A stretch of DNA of 64,000 bases from Shewanella xiamenensis (GTDB lineage Bacteria; Pseudomonadota; Gammaproteobacteria; Enterobacterales; Shewanellaceae). The stretch is taken from the NCBI RefSeq assembly GCF_014647135.1, contig NZ_BMOP01000002.1, forward strand, positions 124,001 through 188,000, in the 5' to 3' direction. Numbering within the stretch: the first letter of the stretch is position 1; each line of letters opens with the position of its first letter. The position numbers and the translations under genes were made by a program. Below are positions 1 through 9,217 of this stretch, one piece after another. A model generated the notes under the pieces. It did not search any database. It was given only the letters and a program-made list of their open reading frames with translations, and was not told where the DNA came from.

Positions 1-474
1 CGCAGTGACTTCAATATCACAATATTCAGCGCCAGCTTGTTTCACCTCGGGCGCGCAAGCGGGATAGGCTGACACTTTTTTACCGCGAACCACATTGGCC
101 GCCGTGAGTAACTGCGCGCCATGGCAAATAGCCGCAATCGGTTTATCTTGGGCGGCAAATTCTGCCACGAGGGCAATCACCGCAGGGTTTAGGCGTAAAT
201 ACTCTGGCGCCCTACCACCTGGAAGCAACAGCGCATCAAAATCACTCGCGTTCGAACCAGCAAAATTGCCATTTAAGGCAAATAAGTGTCCTGGTTTTTC
301 GGTATAGGTTTGGTCGCCTTCAAAGTCATGAATTGCCGTTTTAATGGTTTGCCCCGCCACTTTATCGGGACAAACAACCGTGACACTGTGACCCACCATT
401 TGCAGGGCTTGGAACGGTACCATTAACTCGTAATCTTCAACAAAATCACCGGCGATAATCAAAATATTGGCCAT
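1..474 (-). CDS. DJ-1/PfpI family protein, partial (C-terminus outside the window)
   Basis: The first 158 codons read on the minus strand from ATG at 474. The protein starts [16 protein letters not shown], the usual opening of the DJ-1/PfpI (class I glutamine amidotransferase-like) fold. A nucleophile-elbow motif AICHGAQLL places the reactive cysteine near residue 117, followed by the His common in PfpI proteins. An [13 protein letters not shown] segment near residue 83 also fits. Members act as stress proteins, deglycase/glyoxalase-like enzymes or peptidase-like hydrolases, and the exact activity cannot be told from sequence. An AAGGAG-like ribosome site lies just upstream of the ATG. The gene runs off the left edge. 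Confidence 0.85.
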   Translation of the reverse strand, partial: MANILIIAGDFVEDYELMVPFQALQMVGHSVTVVCPDKVAGQTIKTAIHDFEGDQTYTEKPGHLFALNGNFAGSNASDFDALLLPGGRAPEYLRLNPAVIALVAEFAAQDKPIAAICHGAQLLTAANVVRGKKVSAYPACAPEVKQAGAEYCDIEVTA

Positions 475-591
475 GAGAAACTCCTTTTATTCGATAAGGG
501 AAAACGCAACAGCGGATTTCACTCTACTCCGACCATTAAATTTAGGGTAATAGTGGAATACTACAAATCGATACAGCCGTTTCAGGCATAA

Positions 592-613
592 AAAAGCGCC
601 CGTAGGCGCTTTA
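592..613 (-). terminator. Rho-independent terminator after the flotillin gene
   Basis: The stem AAAGCGCC (593-600) pairs with GGCGCTTT (605-612) around a CGTA loop. On the minus strand the stem is followed by a T run. It lies 22 bases past the flotillin stop and fits the end of the yqiJ-yqiK unit. Confidence 0.8.
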
Positions 614-634
614 GTCTTTGGTGATTGACCACTC

Positions 635-2413
635 TTAATTATTTATCTTTGGTTCAATCATGGCCTGTTGCTGACTATAACCATTCAGCCCAGTGTTGGC
701 CGATTTCACCACATTTAAGGCCTCGGTCGTCAGTGCATTATTGCCATTGAGCAGATCGTTCAAAGTGCCAGAATCCGCTTGGACTAAGCCTAATTCACGT
801 AGCATGGCATCGACAACTGGCGCATTGGCGCGATAGTTTAAGGCTGCGCTAGTCACTTGTTCAGCGATACCACCTTGGTTGATGGCGGAACTATCACCAC
901 CCGTAGCAAATTGATGACCAGCACCATAACCTTGAAGAATTTTAATACCTTCGATGTTTTCCAATGGTTTAACCGCTTGAGCAACAATTTCTGGCAAGGC
1001 TTTTAAGATCGCAAGGGATTTTTGCAGCGCAATCTGCTCATCACGCAGCACGTTTTCGGCTTCGTACAGAGCTTGTTTACCAGCCGCTTCAACGGCATAG
1101 ACTTTTTCATCCGCCTCGGCTTGCAGTTTTTTCGCATCGGCACTGGCACGCGCTTCAATCAAAATCGCACTCGATCTGTCTTCCGCGGCACGTTTCTCGG
1201 CTTCAGCTTGCACTGTCACACCAACAGCATCGCGCTCCGCTTCCTTACGGGCATCAATCACTTCAATTTCTTTGCGACGATTGGCTTCCGCCACTTGGCG
1301 CGCTGTGATAACCGCTTCCTCTTTCTCCACTTTCAGCTTTTCCGCTTCTGCTGCGCGGGCACGGGCGGCCGACTCTTCTTCCGATTTAGCGGCTACCGCG
1401 ATGTGTTTTTCCTGCTCGGCGACTTCGATATCACGTTGCTGTTGAATACGCGCCTGTTCGATAGATTTACGTTTTTCAATCTCGCGTGTTTCAATATCTT
1501 TGGTCTTTTCAATTTCCGCGGTTTCGATAGCACGTTCTTTGGCAATTTCGGCTTCACGTTCTTCACGCGCCTTGTTTTCTTTTTGCTTAATAATTTCAGC
1601 TTTTTGCTCTGCGCGCTTAAATTCGAGTGACTGTTGCTGGATAAGACGTGCTTCTTCTTCCGACTTTTCAATCTCCAGCGATTCTTTTTCAGCCTCTAAG
1701 TTACGCTGCTCAATCTTAATGCGGTTTTCCTGCTGAATATCGTTGGTTTCTTTACGCTTTTCTTCAATGATTTTAGCTAGACGCGCGCGACCTTCTGCGT
1801 CGAATGCGTTGTTTTCATTGAAAAACTGCAAGTCGGTTTGGTCAAATCCCGTCAAGGAAACGGATTCAAGTTCTAAACCGTTTTTCTCTAAATCGTTAGC
1901 AACGTTGTTCTGCACCCGTTGTACAAAATCGGCACGCTGCTCATGCATCTCAGTCATGGTCATTTCGGCTGCAACGGCACGCAACACGTCGACAAACTTA
2001 GATTCCATCAGCTTTTTCAGCTCTTCCACCCGCGTGGTACGGGTACCTAAGGTTTGTGCCGCCATCGAAATGCCTTCAGCATTGGGCGCCACACGCAGAT
2101 AGAAGTCGGCCTTCACATCGACACGCATTCTATCCTTAGTGATCAGCGCATCTTTTTGGGTTTTCTCCACTTCGATACGCAGGGTATTCATATTTACGGC
2201 TATGGTTTCATGCAGCACGGGTAAGACGATTGCGCCGCCGTCTTTAATGATTTTTTCACCACCAAAACCAGTACGCACAAAAGCCATTTCCTTCGTTGCC
2301 CGTTTGTATAACTTGGCGAAAATCAGACCAATTACAATCAGGCCAATCAATACCATTGCGGCAACCAACAACACAAAATTGCTCGAACTGGTGACTTCGT
2401 TTAACACATCCAT
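635..2413 (-). CDS. yqiK: Flotillin-family SPFH membrane protein (YqiK-like)
   Basis: This 592-residue protein has one N-terminal transmembrane helix (about residues 10-33), an SPFH/PHB domain (about 40-210) and a very long Glu/Ala/Lys-rich coiled coil (about 210-470). A flotillin C-terminal region follows. It resembles E. coli YqiK along its length, for example in AFVRTGFGG, LITKDRMRVDV and NGLELESVSLT. Flotillins form oligomeric scaffolds in ordered membrane patches and affect membrane fluidity and assembly of membrane complexes. The preceding gene encodes a YqiJ-like OB-fold membrane protein, the standard partner, and ends 33 bases upstream. The repetitive coiled coil produces long open frames on the other strand, which are shadows. 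Confidence 0.93.
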   Translation of the reverse strand: MDVLNEVTSSSNFVLLVAAMVLIGLIVIGLIFAKLYKRATKEMAFVRTGFGGEKIIKDGGAIVLPVLHETIAVNMNTLRIEVEKTQKDALITKDRMRVDVKADFYLRVAPNAEGISMAAQTLGTRTTRVEELKKLMESKFVDVLRAVAAEMTMTEMHEQRADFVQRVQNNVANDLEKNGLELESVSLTGFDQTDLQFFNENNAFDAEGRARLAKIIEEKRKETNDIQQENRIKIEQRNLEAEKESLEIEKSEEEARLIQQQSLEFKRAEQKAEIIKQKENKAREEREAEIAKERAIETAEIEKTKDIETREIEKRKSIEQARIQQQRDIEVAEQEKHIAVAAKSEEESAARARAAEAEKLKVEKEEAVITARQVAEANRRKEIEVIDARKEAERDAVGVTVQAEAEKRAAEDRSSAILIEARASADAKKLQAEADEKVYAVEAAGKQALYEAENVLRDEQIALQKSLAILKALPEIVAQAVKPLENIEGIKILQGYGAGHQFATGGDSSAINQGGIAEQVTSAALNYRANAPVVDAMLRELGLVQADSGTLNDLLNGNNALTTEALNVVKSANTGLNGYSQQQAMIEPKINN

Positions 2414-2446
2414 TTGTTTTCCTTATTCGTTAATAGCTTTGGAAAA

Positions 2447-3082
2447 TTAATTATCAAAGCGAGTCGCAGACCAGACTCTTCCCTCTCTTTTAAGCAGCAC
2501 CACTTGAGTACCACTAGCAAACTCGATACCTGAAGTTTCAGGCTCGACTAATACATAATGTTTTTGTTGATGTTTATCGCGAACAACCGCTTCCGATGGC
2601 ATGCCTTTAATGGCGCAGCCTAAGGTGATAGTGCCGACATAACCGCTTAAGTCATCAAGGGATATGGCGGTAGATTCATTTTTGGGGAGCAAATCGGCCA
2701 GTACTCGGCCAAGATAGCGACAAGACAATGCACTGCCGACTATGGCGATAGGTAAGGTAAATAGTTGCGGCAGCAAGGTAGCCGAGACTATTAAGCTAAT
2801 GTAATTAACGAGATAGCCTGCAATGGCAAAACTGGTTAGTGCCAGCACAAACCAGATAAGTAGCGGCAAACGATTGAGGCAAAGCCAGCCAGCAATCCCT
2901 GTGAGTCCGCTACCACCAATATCAGCATCATACTCAACATCAGCAGGCACCCACTGGTCTAAGGCGCTCATCATACTTAATCCTATGACGAGTGATAAGG
3001 CTTCAAAAACACCAAGGACAAGCACACAGGCGAAGGCAATAGTGTAAGGTAGGTTAGGCTGTTCAACTAAAAACGCCCACAT
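2447..3082 (-). CDS. yqiJ: YqiJ-like inner-membrane protein with C-terminal OB fold
   Basis: The 211-residue protein has hydrophobic segments near residues 10-35, 70-95 and 98-122. A soluble C-terminal region (about 145-211) fits the OB-fold/NfeD-like domain of YqiJ. It is the partner of the flotillin encoded directly downstream, and NfeD-flotillin pairs are a standard bacterial module. Start choice: an ATG at 3088 lies directly against AGGAG, which is too close. The in-frame ATG at 3082 has six bases between AGGAG and the start and gives MWAFLVEQPNLPYT, matching the start of E. coli YqiJ. I therefore use 3082. The pair forms a two-gene operon ending in the hairpin at 592-613. Confidence 0.88.
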   Translation of the reverse strand: MWAFLVEQPNLPYTIAFACVLVLGVFEALSLVIGLSMMSALDQWVPADVEYDADIGGSGLTGIAGWLCLNRLPLLIWFVLALTSFAIAGYLVNYISLIVSATLLPQLFTLPIAIVGSALSCRYLGRVLADLLPKNESTAISLDDLSGYVGTITLGCAIKGMPSEAVVRDKHQQKHYVLVEPETSGIEFASGTQVVLLKREGRVWSATRFDN

Positions 3083-3362
3083 AGTCATCTCCTTGAACGA
3101 TACAGCAGTCCATTTACTTCACTGTAATTATCAACTTACGAGTGACAGCATAGCAAGGCAAGCTTAGTTTCCAAACAAATATTTATCCTAAAGCAGATTT
3201 GAATAACTCCCCATTACGCCATAATGGCGTGAGCCGTTATGGTCAATAATGTTCACGTCCTCCCTTTAGGGGTCTAGTGTGCTTTTGACTGCATGATATT
3301 ATCATGCTGTTATTGTTATTTTTCGTGCTAATAGATAACGACCGCACCTTAAGATTGAGTCT

Positions 3363-4868
3363 ATGGATACCGCTATGAACACCAAACAACCTACGCCAAG
3401 TTACGATAAACTTATGGCGCATTTTCAGAAAATTTCACATTTTGAACATTTTAGTGCGCTAGGTGATTGGGATCAGGCAGCAATGATGCCCTTGGGCGGC
3501 GGCAGTGAGCGTGGCGATGCCATGGCTGAACTCGCATTGCATATCCATACCCTTAAAACGTCCCCTCACCTTGGTGATAATCTCGCTCTTGCCGCGCAAG
3601 AAGCGCTTACCTCAGAACAACACGCCAACCTAAGGGAAATGCAATATCAGTATCAACAGGCGACTCTAGTGCCGGGTGAGCTGGTTCAAGCCAAAACCAA
3701 GATGGCCTATCAGTGTGAAAATGCCTGGCGTGAGCAACGTAAAAACAATGATTGGCAAGGCTTTAAACCTAATCTTAAGGCGATAATCGCCCTTGCGAGG
3801 GAAGAAGCTTTAATCCGCGCTCAAGCGCAAAATATTTCCCCCTATGATGCCCTGCTCGATAAATTTGAGCCTGGCATGACTACCGCCAAGCTTGAGCAAA
3901 CCTTTGGTAATTTAAAAATTTGGCTACCCACGCTCATCCAAAATGTACTCGAAAAACAAGCCGGTGAGCCAACACTTAAGCTTAACGGCCCCTTCGATAT
4001 CATGGCGCAGCAAGCCCTTGGCCTCGATGTGATGGCCTATTTAGGGTTTGATTTTAACCATGGCAGGCTCGATATCAGTAGTCACCCATTCTGTGGCGGT
4101 GTACCGAGTGATGTGCGCATTACGACGCGCTATAACCAAGCCGATTTTAGCAGCGCTATCATGGGCATAGTGCATGAAACTGGCCACGCCCGTTATGAAC
4201 AGGGTTTACCGAAACAATGGCGCGGTCAACCCGCAGGACTGGCTCGTTCCATGGGCGTCCATGAGAGCCAAAGCTTATTTTGTGAAATGCAGCTCGGTGC
4301 CAATCCCGCGTTTTTACGGCAATTGCAGCCACTGATTAAACAGCACTTAGGCTGCGATTTCAGCGCCCAAGACTTGGCAAGACACTACACCCGCGTCAAT
4401 CCAGGGCTTATCCGCGTCGATGCCGATGAAGTCACCTATCCTTGCCATATTTTATTGCGCTTTGAGGCCGAAAAAGCCTTTATCGACGGTAGCTTGAGTG
4501 TGGATGATCTACCCGACTTTTGGTCAAGCCAGATGCAACAACTGCTCGGGATCAATACCGATGGTAACTATCGCGATGGGTGTATGCAGGATATCCATTG
4601 GGCAGTCGGTGAACTTGGCTATTTCCCTAGCTATACCCTAGGCGCCATGTATGCTGCTCAGTGCCGTTTTGCAATGGAGCGAAGTTTAGGCCCTATTGAA
4701 AACCTTATCGATAATGGGCAGTTATCCCAAGTATTTGACTGGCTTGGAAGCCATATTTGGTCCAAAGGCTCATTACTGACAACGGATGAACTCATCATTC
4801 AAGCCACAGGCGAGCCGTTAAACAGTCAATATCTGGCTAAGCATTTAACTCAACGCTATTTGGGCTAA
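3363..4868 (+). CDS. Carboxypeptidase Taq family (M32) metallocarboxypeptidase
   Basis: This 501-residue protein has the usual length of the M32 family. The zinc motif HExxH appears as HETGH at residues 271-275 inside a GIVHETGHARYEQG segment. Further M32 features follow: GVHESQSLF at about 297-306 and a Tyr/Arg/Asp-rich NPGLIRVDADEVTYPCHI region near 355-375. Such enzymes remove C-terminal amino acids from peptides, probably in the cytoplasm, since no signal peptide is visible. The gene stands alone. Two in-frame ATGs (3363 and 3375) are possible starts and neither has a strong ribosome site. The first is kept. Confidence 0.92.
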   Translation: MDTAMNTKQPTPSYDKLMAHFQKISHFEHFSALGDWDQAAMMPLGGGSERGDAMAELALHIHTLKTSPHLGDNLALAAQEALTSEQHANLREMQYQYQQATLVPGELVQAKTKMAYQCENAWREQRKNNDWQGFKPNLKAIIALAREEALIRAQAQNISPYDALLDKFEPGMTTAKLEQTFGNLKIWLPTLIQNVLEKQAGEPTLKLNGPFDIMAQQALGLDVMAYLGFDFNHGRLDISSHPFCGGVPSDVRITTRYNQADFSSAIMGIVHETGHARYEQGLPKQWRGQPAGLARSMGVHESQSLFCEMQLGANPAFLRQLQPLIKQHLGCDFSAQDLARHYTRVNPGLIRVDADEVTYPCHILLRFEAEKAFIDGSLSVDDLPDFWSSQMQQLLGINTDGNYRDGCMQDIHWAVGELGYFPSYTLGAMYAAQCRFAMERSLGPIENLIDNGQLSQVFDWLGSHIWSKGSLLTTDELIIQATGEPLNSQYLAKHLTQRYLG

Positions 4869-5027
4869 ATGCAGTAGCGCTAGGTCATAAAGCGTTGGCA
4901 ATAACACTCTAGCGCTTAGACTTGGCGCAATCGCATCACTATCGGAGTTTCAAAGCTTTTGCTGCGATTTGGGTATATAATCCCGGACTTATTTATTCAA
5001 ACTGTTTTGGACGGAAAAAGGTCGACC

Positions 5028-5522
5028 ATGTTATTGCGTGCAATCACCCCACAGGATTGGGATGCTATTTTACAGATCCAGGAAGAATGTTATTCTCAAC
5101 TGGATCCTGAACCCCTGCATGTATTGCAAAGCAAGTGGCACGTCTCACCTCAATCCTGCTTTGTATTTGAGGTAAATGACTCAGTGGTGGGCTATTGTCT
5201 TGCTCATCCTTGGACCACCAATATGCCTCCCGCACTTTATGAGCCAATCATCCATTTACCTAAGGCCGATACTTTGTATCTGCACGATATTGCGATATCG
5301 GCAAAGGCTCAAGGTTTAGGCGCGGGGTCTAAAGCCTTAATGCGTCTAAAGCAGCTTGCCGATCGCTTTAACTTGAGCTCCCTCTCCTTAGTGGCAGTGC
5401 AAGGCGCTGATAGCTATTGGCGCAAAATGGGCTTTAAACCTAAAGCCATAGAGAAATGCCTTGCTAGCTACACTGATGATGCCATGTACATGATTTATAA
5501 ACTTAATCATCGAGAAGAATGA
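5028..5522 (+). CDS. GNAT-family N-acetyltransferase
   Basis: From ATG 5028 the protein has 164 residues. The acetyl-CoA binding motif A is visible as AQGLGAGSKALM, preceded by a LYLHDIAIS strand, and a motif B-like SYWRKMGF lies near residue 128. The substrate cannot be predicted. An upstream in-frame ATG at 4959 would add 23 residues unlike the family. The start at 5028 has an AAGG ribosome site six bases upstream and yields the common GNAT opening MLLRAITPQDWDAIL. The stop overlaps the next start as ATGA, so it is probably translationally coupled to the DUF486 gene. Confidence 0.88.
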   Translation: MLLRAITPQDWDAILQIQEECYSQLDPEPLHVLQSKWHVSPQSCFVFEVNDSVVGYCLAHPWTTNMPPALYEPIIHLPKADTLYLHDIAISAKAQGLGAGSKALMRLKQLADRFNLSSLSLVAVQGADSYWRKMGFKPKAIEKCLASYTDDAMYMIYKLNHREE

Positions 5523-5872
5523 TGAATCCAACCCTGACGACTATCGGTTTACTCTGTCTTAGCAATATTTTTATGACCTTTGCTTGGTACGGACATTTAA
5601 AGTCCTTAGGCTCAAAGCCTTGGATTATCGCTGCCTTGGTCAGTTGGGGCATCGCCCTGTTTGAATACCTTCTGCAAGTGCCGGCTAACCGTATCGGCTA
5701 CACAGTGATGAATGTCGGACAATTAAAAATCCTACAGGAAGTCATTACCTTAAGCTTGTTTGTGCCCTTCGCCTACTTCTACATGAAGGAACCACTCAAA
5801 CTCGATTATCTCTGGGCGGGTCTGTGCATCCTCGGTGCGGTGTATTTTATTTTTAGAAGCGAATTTAATTAA
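5519..5872 (+). CDS. DUF486 (DMT-superfamily-like) small membrane protein
   Basis: This 117-residue protein has four predicted membrane helices (about 5-22, 33-50, 66-88 and 95-113). The segments FMTFAWYGHLK, FEYLLQVPANRIGY and QLKILQEVITL are typical of the DUF486 family, a four-helix relative of small drug/metabolite transporters. The function is unknown. It begins inside the stop of the upstream acetyltransferase gene. A second ATG follows immediately at 5522. Confidence 0.88.
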   Translation: MMNPTLTTIGLLCLSNIFMTFAWYGHLKSLGSKPWIIAALVSWGIALFEYLLQVPANRIGYTVMNVGQLKILQEVITLSLFVPFAYFYMKEPLKLDYLWAGLCILGAVYFIFRSEFN

Positions 5873-5910
5873 TTTCAGAACCATTTCAGGACTTATTTCA
5901 GGAGAAAACC

Positions 5911-6168
5911 ATGGCGCGTCAAGTGACTTACACCTTCAAAGGTGAGACGAAAACCATTGCCTTTAGTTATGCTAAACACCACGATTTATACGAGGCCGTA
6001 GCGGAGGCCGAAGGTATAGACTTAACCAAGTTTCTGGCGATGGAGCAACAAATTGCCATGACCTCACGCAAAGGCGCCAAGGCTGAAAAAGATTATCGCA
6101 AAGTCGAATTTGCTCGCTTTGGGTTTAGCAATATCCACTTTGTACGTGATGAAGAACCCGAAGCCTAA
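5911..6168 (+). CDS. DUF2960 family protein
   Basis: This is an 85-residue soluble protein beginning MARQVTYTFKGE, matching what I recall of DUF2960, a family of Shewanella, Vibrio and relatives. No catalytic motif is visible. The middle is rich in Lys and Arg and the end is acidic (DEEPEA). A clear AGGAG ribosome site precedes the ATG. It is followed 39 bases later by the RDD gene in the same direction and is probably cotranscribed with it. The function is unknown. Confidence 0.8.
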   Translation: MARQVTYTFKGETKTIAFSYAKHHDLYEAVAEAEGIDLTKFLAMEQQIAMTSRKGAKAEKDYRKVEFARFGFSNIHFVRDEEPEA

Positions 6169-6207
6169 ACCTTATCGTCATTTATCCATTTAGAATTAGG
6201 ATCGCCG

Positions 6208-6717
6208 ATGTTAAATGCTGAACATGCCAACTTTCCCCGCGCCGGATTCTTTCGCCGCCTAGGGGCAATGATCTATGACCTACTGCTAGCGGTAGCCGTA
6301 TATATGTTTTCGGGCGCTATTGGCTTTGGTATTTTTTTTGGACTCACAGCCTCTGGCCTCGTTAGCATGAATGGCTTTGAGCATGTGTCCGACGCCCTCA
6401 ATGGCACACCGATTTACCATGGGATTTATCAACTTTGGTTAGCGCTCTGCGTAGGTACTTTTTATGCGCTTTTTTGGAGTAAGGGCGGCCAAACCCTCGG
6501 GATGCGCGCCTGGCGCCTTAAGATCCAGCACCCAAACGGCCAAAATCTAAGCCTTATCACCGCTTACGCTCGCATTGTGTGGTCATTACTTGGTATTGGT
6601 AATCTGTGGGTGCTTATCAACGACGATAAACTCGCACTGCAGGATATGATGACCCGTTCTGAAGTAGTCGTGTTATCCAAAGAAGCTAACCAAATGCGTA
6701 ATTGGCATGGCGCTTAA
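6208..6717 (+). CDS. RDD family membrane protein
   Basis: This 169-residue protein carries the RDD domain. The N-terminal AGFFRRLGAMIYDLLL contains the Arg and the Asp that name the family, and three hydrophobic segments follow (about 22-50, 75-92 and 110-135). The segment SKGGQTLGMRAWRLKI is the conserved GQTLGKK-type loop, and the C-terminal LQDMMTRSEVV matches the second Asp region (usually LHDxxxxT). RDD proteins are poorly understood and some act in ion transport. Last gene of a four-gene plus-strand run, followed by a strong terminator. Confidence 0.9.
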   Translation: MLNAEHANFPRAGFFRRLGAMIYDLLLAVAVYMFSGAIGFGIFFGLTASGLVSMNGFEHVSDALNGTPIYHGIYQLWLALCVGTFYALFWSKGGQTLGMRAWRLKIQHPNGQNLSLITAYARIVWSLLGIGNLWVLINDDKLALQDMMTRSEVVVLSKEANQMRNWHGA

Positions 6718-6752
6718 ATTTAGCTTTTAGTCGCTTATAAAATTGTCCCAAT

Positions 6753-6780
6753 AAAAAACGACGCCATTGCGTCGTTTTTT
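6753..6780. terminator. Bidirectional terminator between the RDD gene and lptG
   Basis: The perfect 12-bp stem AAAAAACGACGC (6753-6764) pairs with GCGTCGTTTTTT (6769-6780) around a four-base loop. It has T runs on both strands and sits between converging genes. Confidence 0.92.
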
Positions 6781-6794
6781 ATTACCCGCGTTTA

Positions 6795-7853
6795 TCACCG
6801 CCGGATAAAGTAAAAGGCAATACCCGTAAATAGTAGACTTGGCGCCATTGCCCCGACATACGCAGGTAGTTCATAAACGATACTCATGGGGCCAAATATC
6901 TCATTACTGATATAGAAGCTAAATCCAGCAACCACCCCGAGTAACACCCGCGCCCCCATAGTCACTGTCCGCAACGGTCCAAATACAAAGGATAACGCCA
7001 CCAGCATCATCACCCCTACGGTAACAGGCTGCATCACCTTGCGCCAAAGGGCTAATTCGTAACGACTTGGGTCTTGGCTATTGCTATTAAGATACTCTAA
7101 GTATCCCATTAAGCCGCGTATCGATAAGGCCTCAGGCTTAACCGATACCACACTGAGCTTGTCAGGCGTTAAACTTGAGCGCCAAATATCTTCATCTAAA
7201 TGCTCAAGTTTCACTTCGTCGTAGCTTAAATCGGTACGCTTAACATCCGAGAGATGCCAACTATCTTTACTAAATAACGCACTTTTAGCATGCACGACAT
7301 TGGTGAGTTTTAACTCACTGTTAAACTTATATAAAGTGATATTGTTGAGCTTATCGATATCCGCAACTTCACCAATATTCACGAACAAATCACCATCTTT
7401 TGCCCAAATACCTCGGTGAGATTTAATCAAACTGCCACCGGAGAGTTTGATGGCCTGAAGTTCATTAGCCTTTTGCTCCGCAATTGGAGCGCCCCACTCA
7501 CCCAATGCCATTACCATCAGCATCAGCGGCACTGCAGTTTTCATCGCCGATAGCGTGATCTGCAAACGCGACATGCCCGATGCTTGCATGACGACAAGCT
7601 CCGAATTAGAGGCTAACATCCCCATACCGATCAAGGCACCTAACAGCACAGCCATCGGGAAAAACATTTCAATATCGCGGGGCACCAGAAATAGCACATA
7701 AATCCCCGCATCCATCATAGTGTAAGTGCCGCGGCCCACTAAACGCAGTTGGTCCACCCACTTAATAATGCCCGACAAACCTGTCAGCACCAGTAAACAT
7801 AACGCCGAGGTGCTTAATAAAACTCGGGCGATATAAAGGTCTAAAATCTTCAT
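6795..7853 (-). CDS. lptG: LPS export permease LptG
   Basis: This 352-residue YjgP/YjgQ-family permease has membrane helices near residues 10-30, 45-75 and 95-115, a periplasmic beta-jellyroll region (about 130-265) and three C-terminal helices (275-350). With LptF and the ATPase LptB it forms the LptB2FG exporter that pulls LPS out of the inner membrane into the Lpt bridge. The start overlaps the lptF stop by four bases, so translation is coupled. The order lptF-lptG, divergent from pepA, is the common gammaproteobacterial arrangement. Confidence 0.95.
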   Translation of the reverse strand: MKILDLYIARVLLSTSALCLLVLTGLSGIIKWVDQLRLVGRGTYTMMDAGIYVLFLVPRDIEMFFPMAVLLGALIGMGMLASNSELVVMQASGMSRLQITLSAMKTAVPLMLMVMALGEWGAPIAEQKANELQAIKLSGGSLIKSHRGIWAKDGDLFVNIGEVADIDKLNNITLYKFNSELKLTNVVHAKSALFSKDSWHLSDVKRTDLSYDEVKLEHLDEDIWRSSLTPDKLSVVSVKPEALSIRGLMGYLEYLNSNSQDPSRYELALWRKVMQPVTVGVMMLVALSFVFGPLRTVTMGARVLLGVVAGFSFYISNEIFGPMSIVYELPAYVGAMAPSLLFTGIAFYFIRR

Positions 7854-8962
7854 GCAGCCACCTTTTTACGCGCCATTGCCGCTGATAAACGGGCAAATAG
7901 GGGCCTGTCTTTACCGAGCAGTAAAATCCCCATAATCAGTGCCGACAAATGGATCCACCACATGCCTAAATACTGTGGAATAACGCCATCTTGCAGCGCT
8001 TTACGACCCGCAACCATCAGACCAAAATAACCTAGGTACAAGAGAACAGCGGGGAGCATTTTGGCGAACTTGCCTTGTCGCACATTGACCCGAGCCAAAG
8101 GTACTGCAATTAAGGTCATAATAGGAATAGCCAACGGAATTGCTAGACGCCAATGAAACTCAGCCACGGCTTCAGAACCTTCTACTTTCATCAAGTCTGC
8201 CAGCGGTAAAGCTGAAAGTTTACGGCGACGTTCATCGACCTGTTGTTCTTTGATTTGCATCTTATAGCCACCAAATTCAATCATTTGGTAGTCTTTTTGT
8301 TGTGGGCTACCCTGATAACGCACCCCATCATTGAGTTGTAACTGCTGTGAGCCATTTTGATCTTCATTAACGCGCCCCCCCTTAGCCACAACCACATTGG
8401 TTAAGCCTATTTCATCATTTGGATCGGGGAGTTGGGCCACAAATACTTTTTCAAGCTCATTATCCTTGCCAATGCGTTCGACAAACAGTACCGCACGGCC
8501 ATTGGGACTGGCCTGAAAACGCCCTTGCACGAGCGCGGCAAGGCCTGCTTCAGATTGTGCTTTCTCCAGCACTTGGTTTTGTTGCTCCTCCGCCCAAGGC
8601 GCAACATAAAGGGATAAATACCCAGTAAACAACATGTTAATAACGGCGAGAATCAAAGTTACTCGGGTAACATACCATTCACTCACACCAACACCGTGCA
8701 GAATGACCATTTCATTCTCGGCATACATGCGACCATGGGCCATTAATATCCCAAGGAATAAGCTTAAAGGTAAAACCAGAACAACCAGATAGGGTAAATT
8801 AAGGCCTATCAAGGTGGCGATAAGAGAAGCGGGAAATTCACCGTCTGAGGCGTCGGCTAATATGCGCACGAAATGCTGGCTAATAAAAATAGTTAACAGT
8901 ACAAAAAGTACCGCAATTTGCGCCTTTAAAACTTCTCGAATAAGGTATCTAAATACAATCAC
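7850..8962 (-). CDS. lptF: LPS export permease LptF
   Basis: The 370-residue protein begins MIVFRYLIREVLKAQIAVLFVLL, the standard LptF opening. Three N-terminal helices are followed by a periplasmic jellyroll region (about 135-255) and three C-terminal helices. It is the second permease subunit of LptB2FG. The assignment as F rather than G rests on its first position, divergent from pepA as in E. coli, and on its N-terminus. Confidence 0.95.
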   Translation of the reverse strand: MIVFRYLIREVLKAQIAVLFVLLTIFISQHFVRILADASDGEFPASLIATLIGLNLPYLVVLVLPLSLFLGILMAHGRMYAENEMVILHGVGVSEWYVTRVTLILAVINMLFTGYLSLYVAPWAEEQQNQVLEKAQSEAGLAALVQGRFQASPNGRAVLFVERIGKDNELEKVFVAQLPDPNDEIGLTNVVVAKGGRVNEDQNGSQQLQLNDGVRYQGSPQQKDYQMIEFGGYKMQIKEQQVDERRRKLSALPLADLMKVEGSEAVAEFHWRLAIPLAIPIMTLIAVPLARVNVRQGKFAKMLPAVLLYLGYFGLMVAGRKALQDGVIPQYLGMWWIHLSALIMGILLLGKDRPLFARLSAAMARKKVAA

Positions 8963-9217
8963 AGGTAGGATCCGGTCTCTAAACTTATCTTTTTGCTGGT
9001 AACAGACTAACTTTCATGTAAACTGTTTACTTTTGGTAGTTTTCTGACCAACTTCAGGGGTTCCTGGCTTACATTAAATGTCACGGCTTTTTCACAAAAA
9101 CGTGACTCAAGTGCCGAGAATAAATCACCTTTGGAGTAATAACTTAGGCCCTTTTCGGGACAAGCAGACATTATCCAATAAATATAAAAATTTGTCTTTA
9201 AGAATCTAGGAGTGCTC

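Noticed and set aside
1022-2450. Several long open frames on the plus strand opposite the flotillin gene
   Set aside because: They mirror the codon pattern of the Glu/Ala/Lys-rich coiled coil on the minus strand, have no ribosome sites and give low-complexity proteins.
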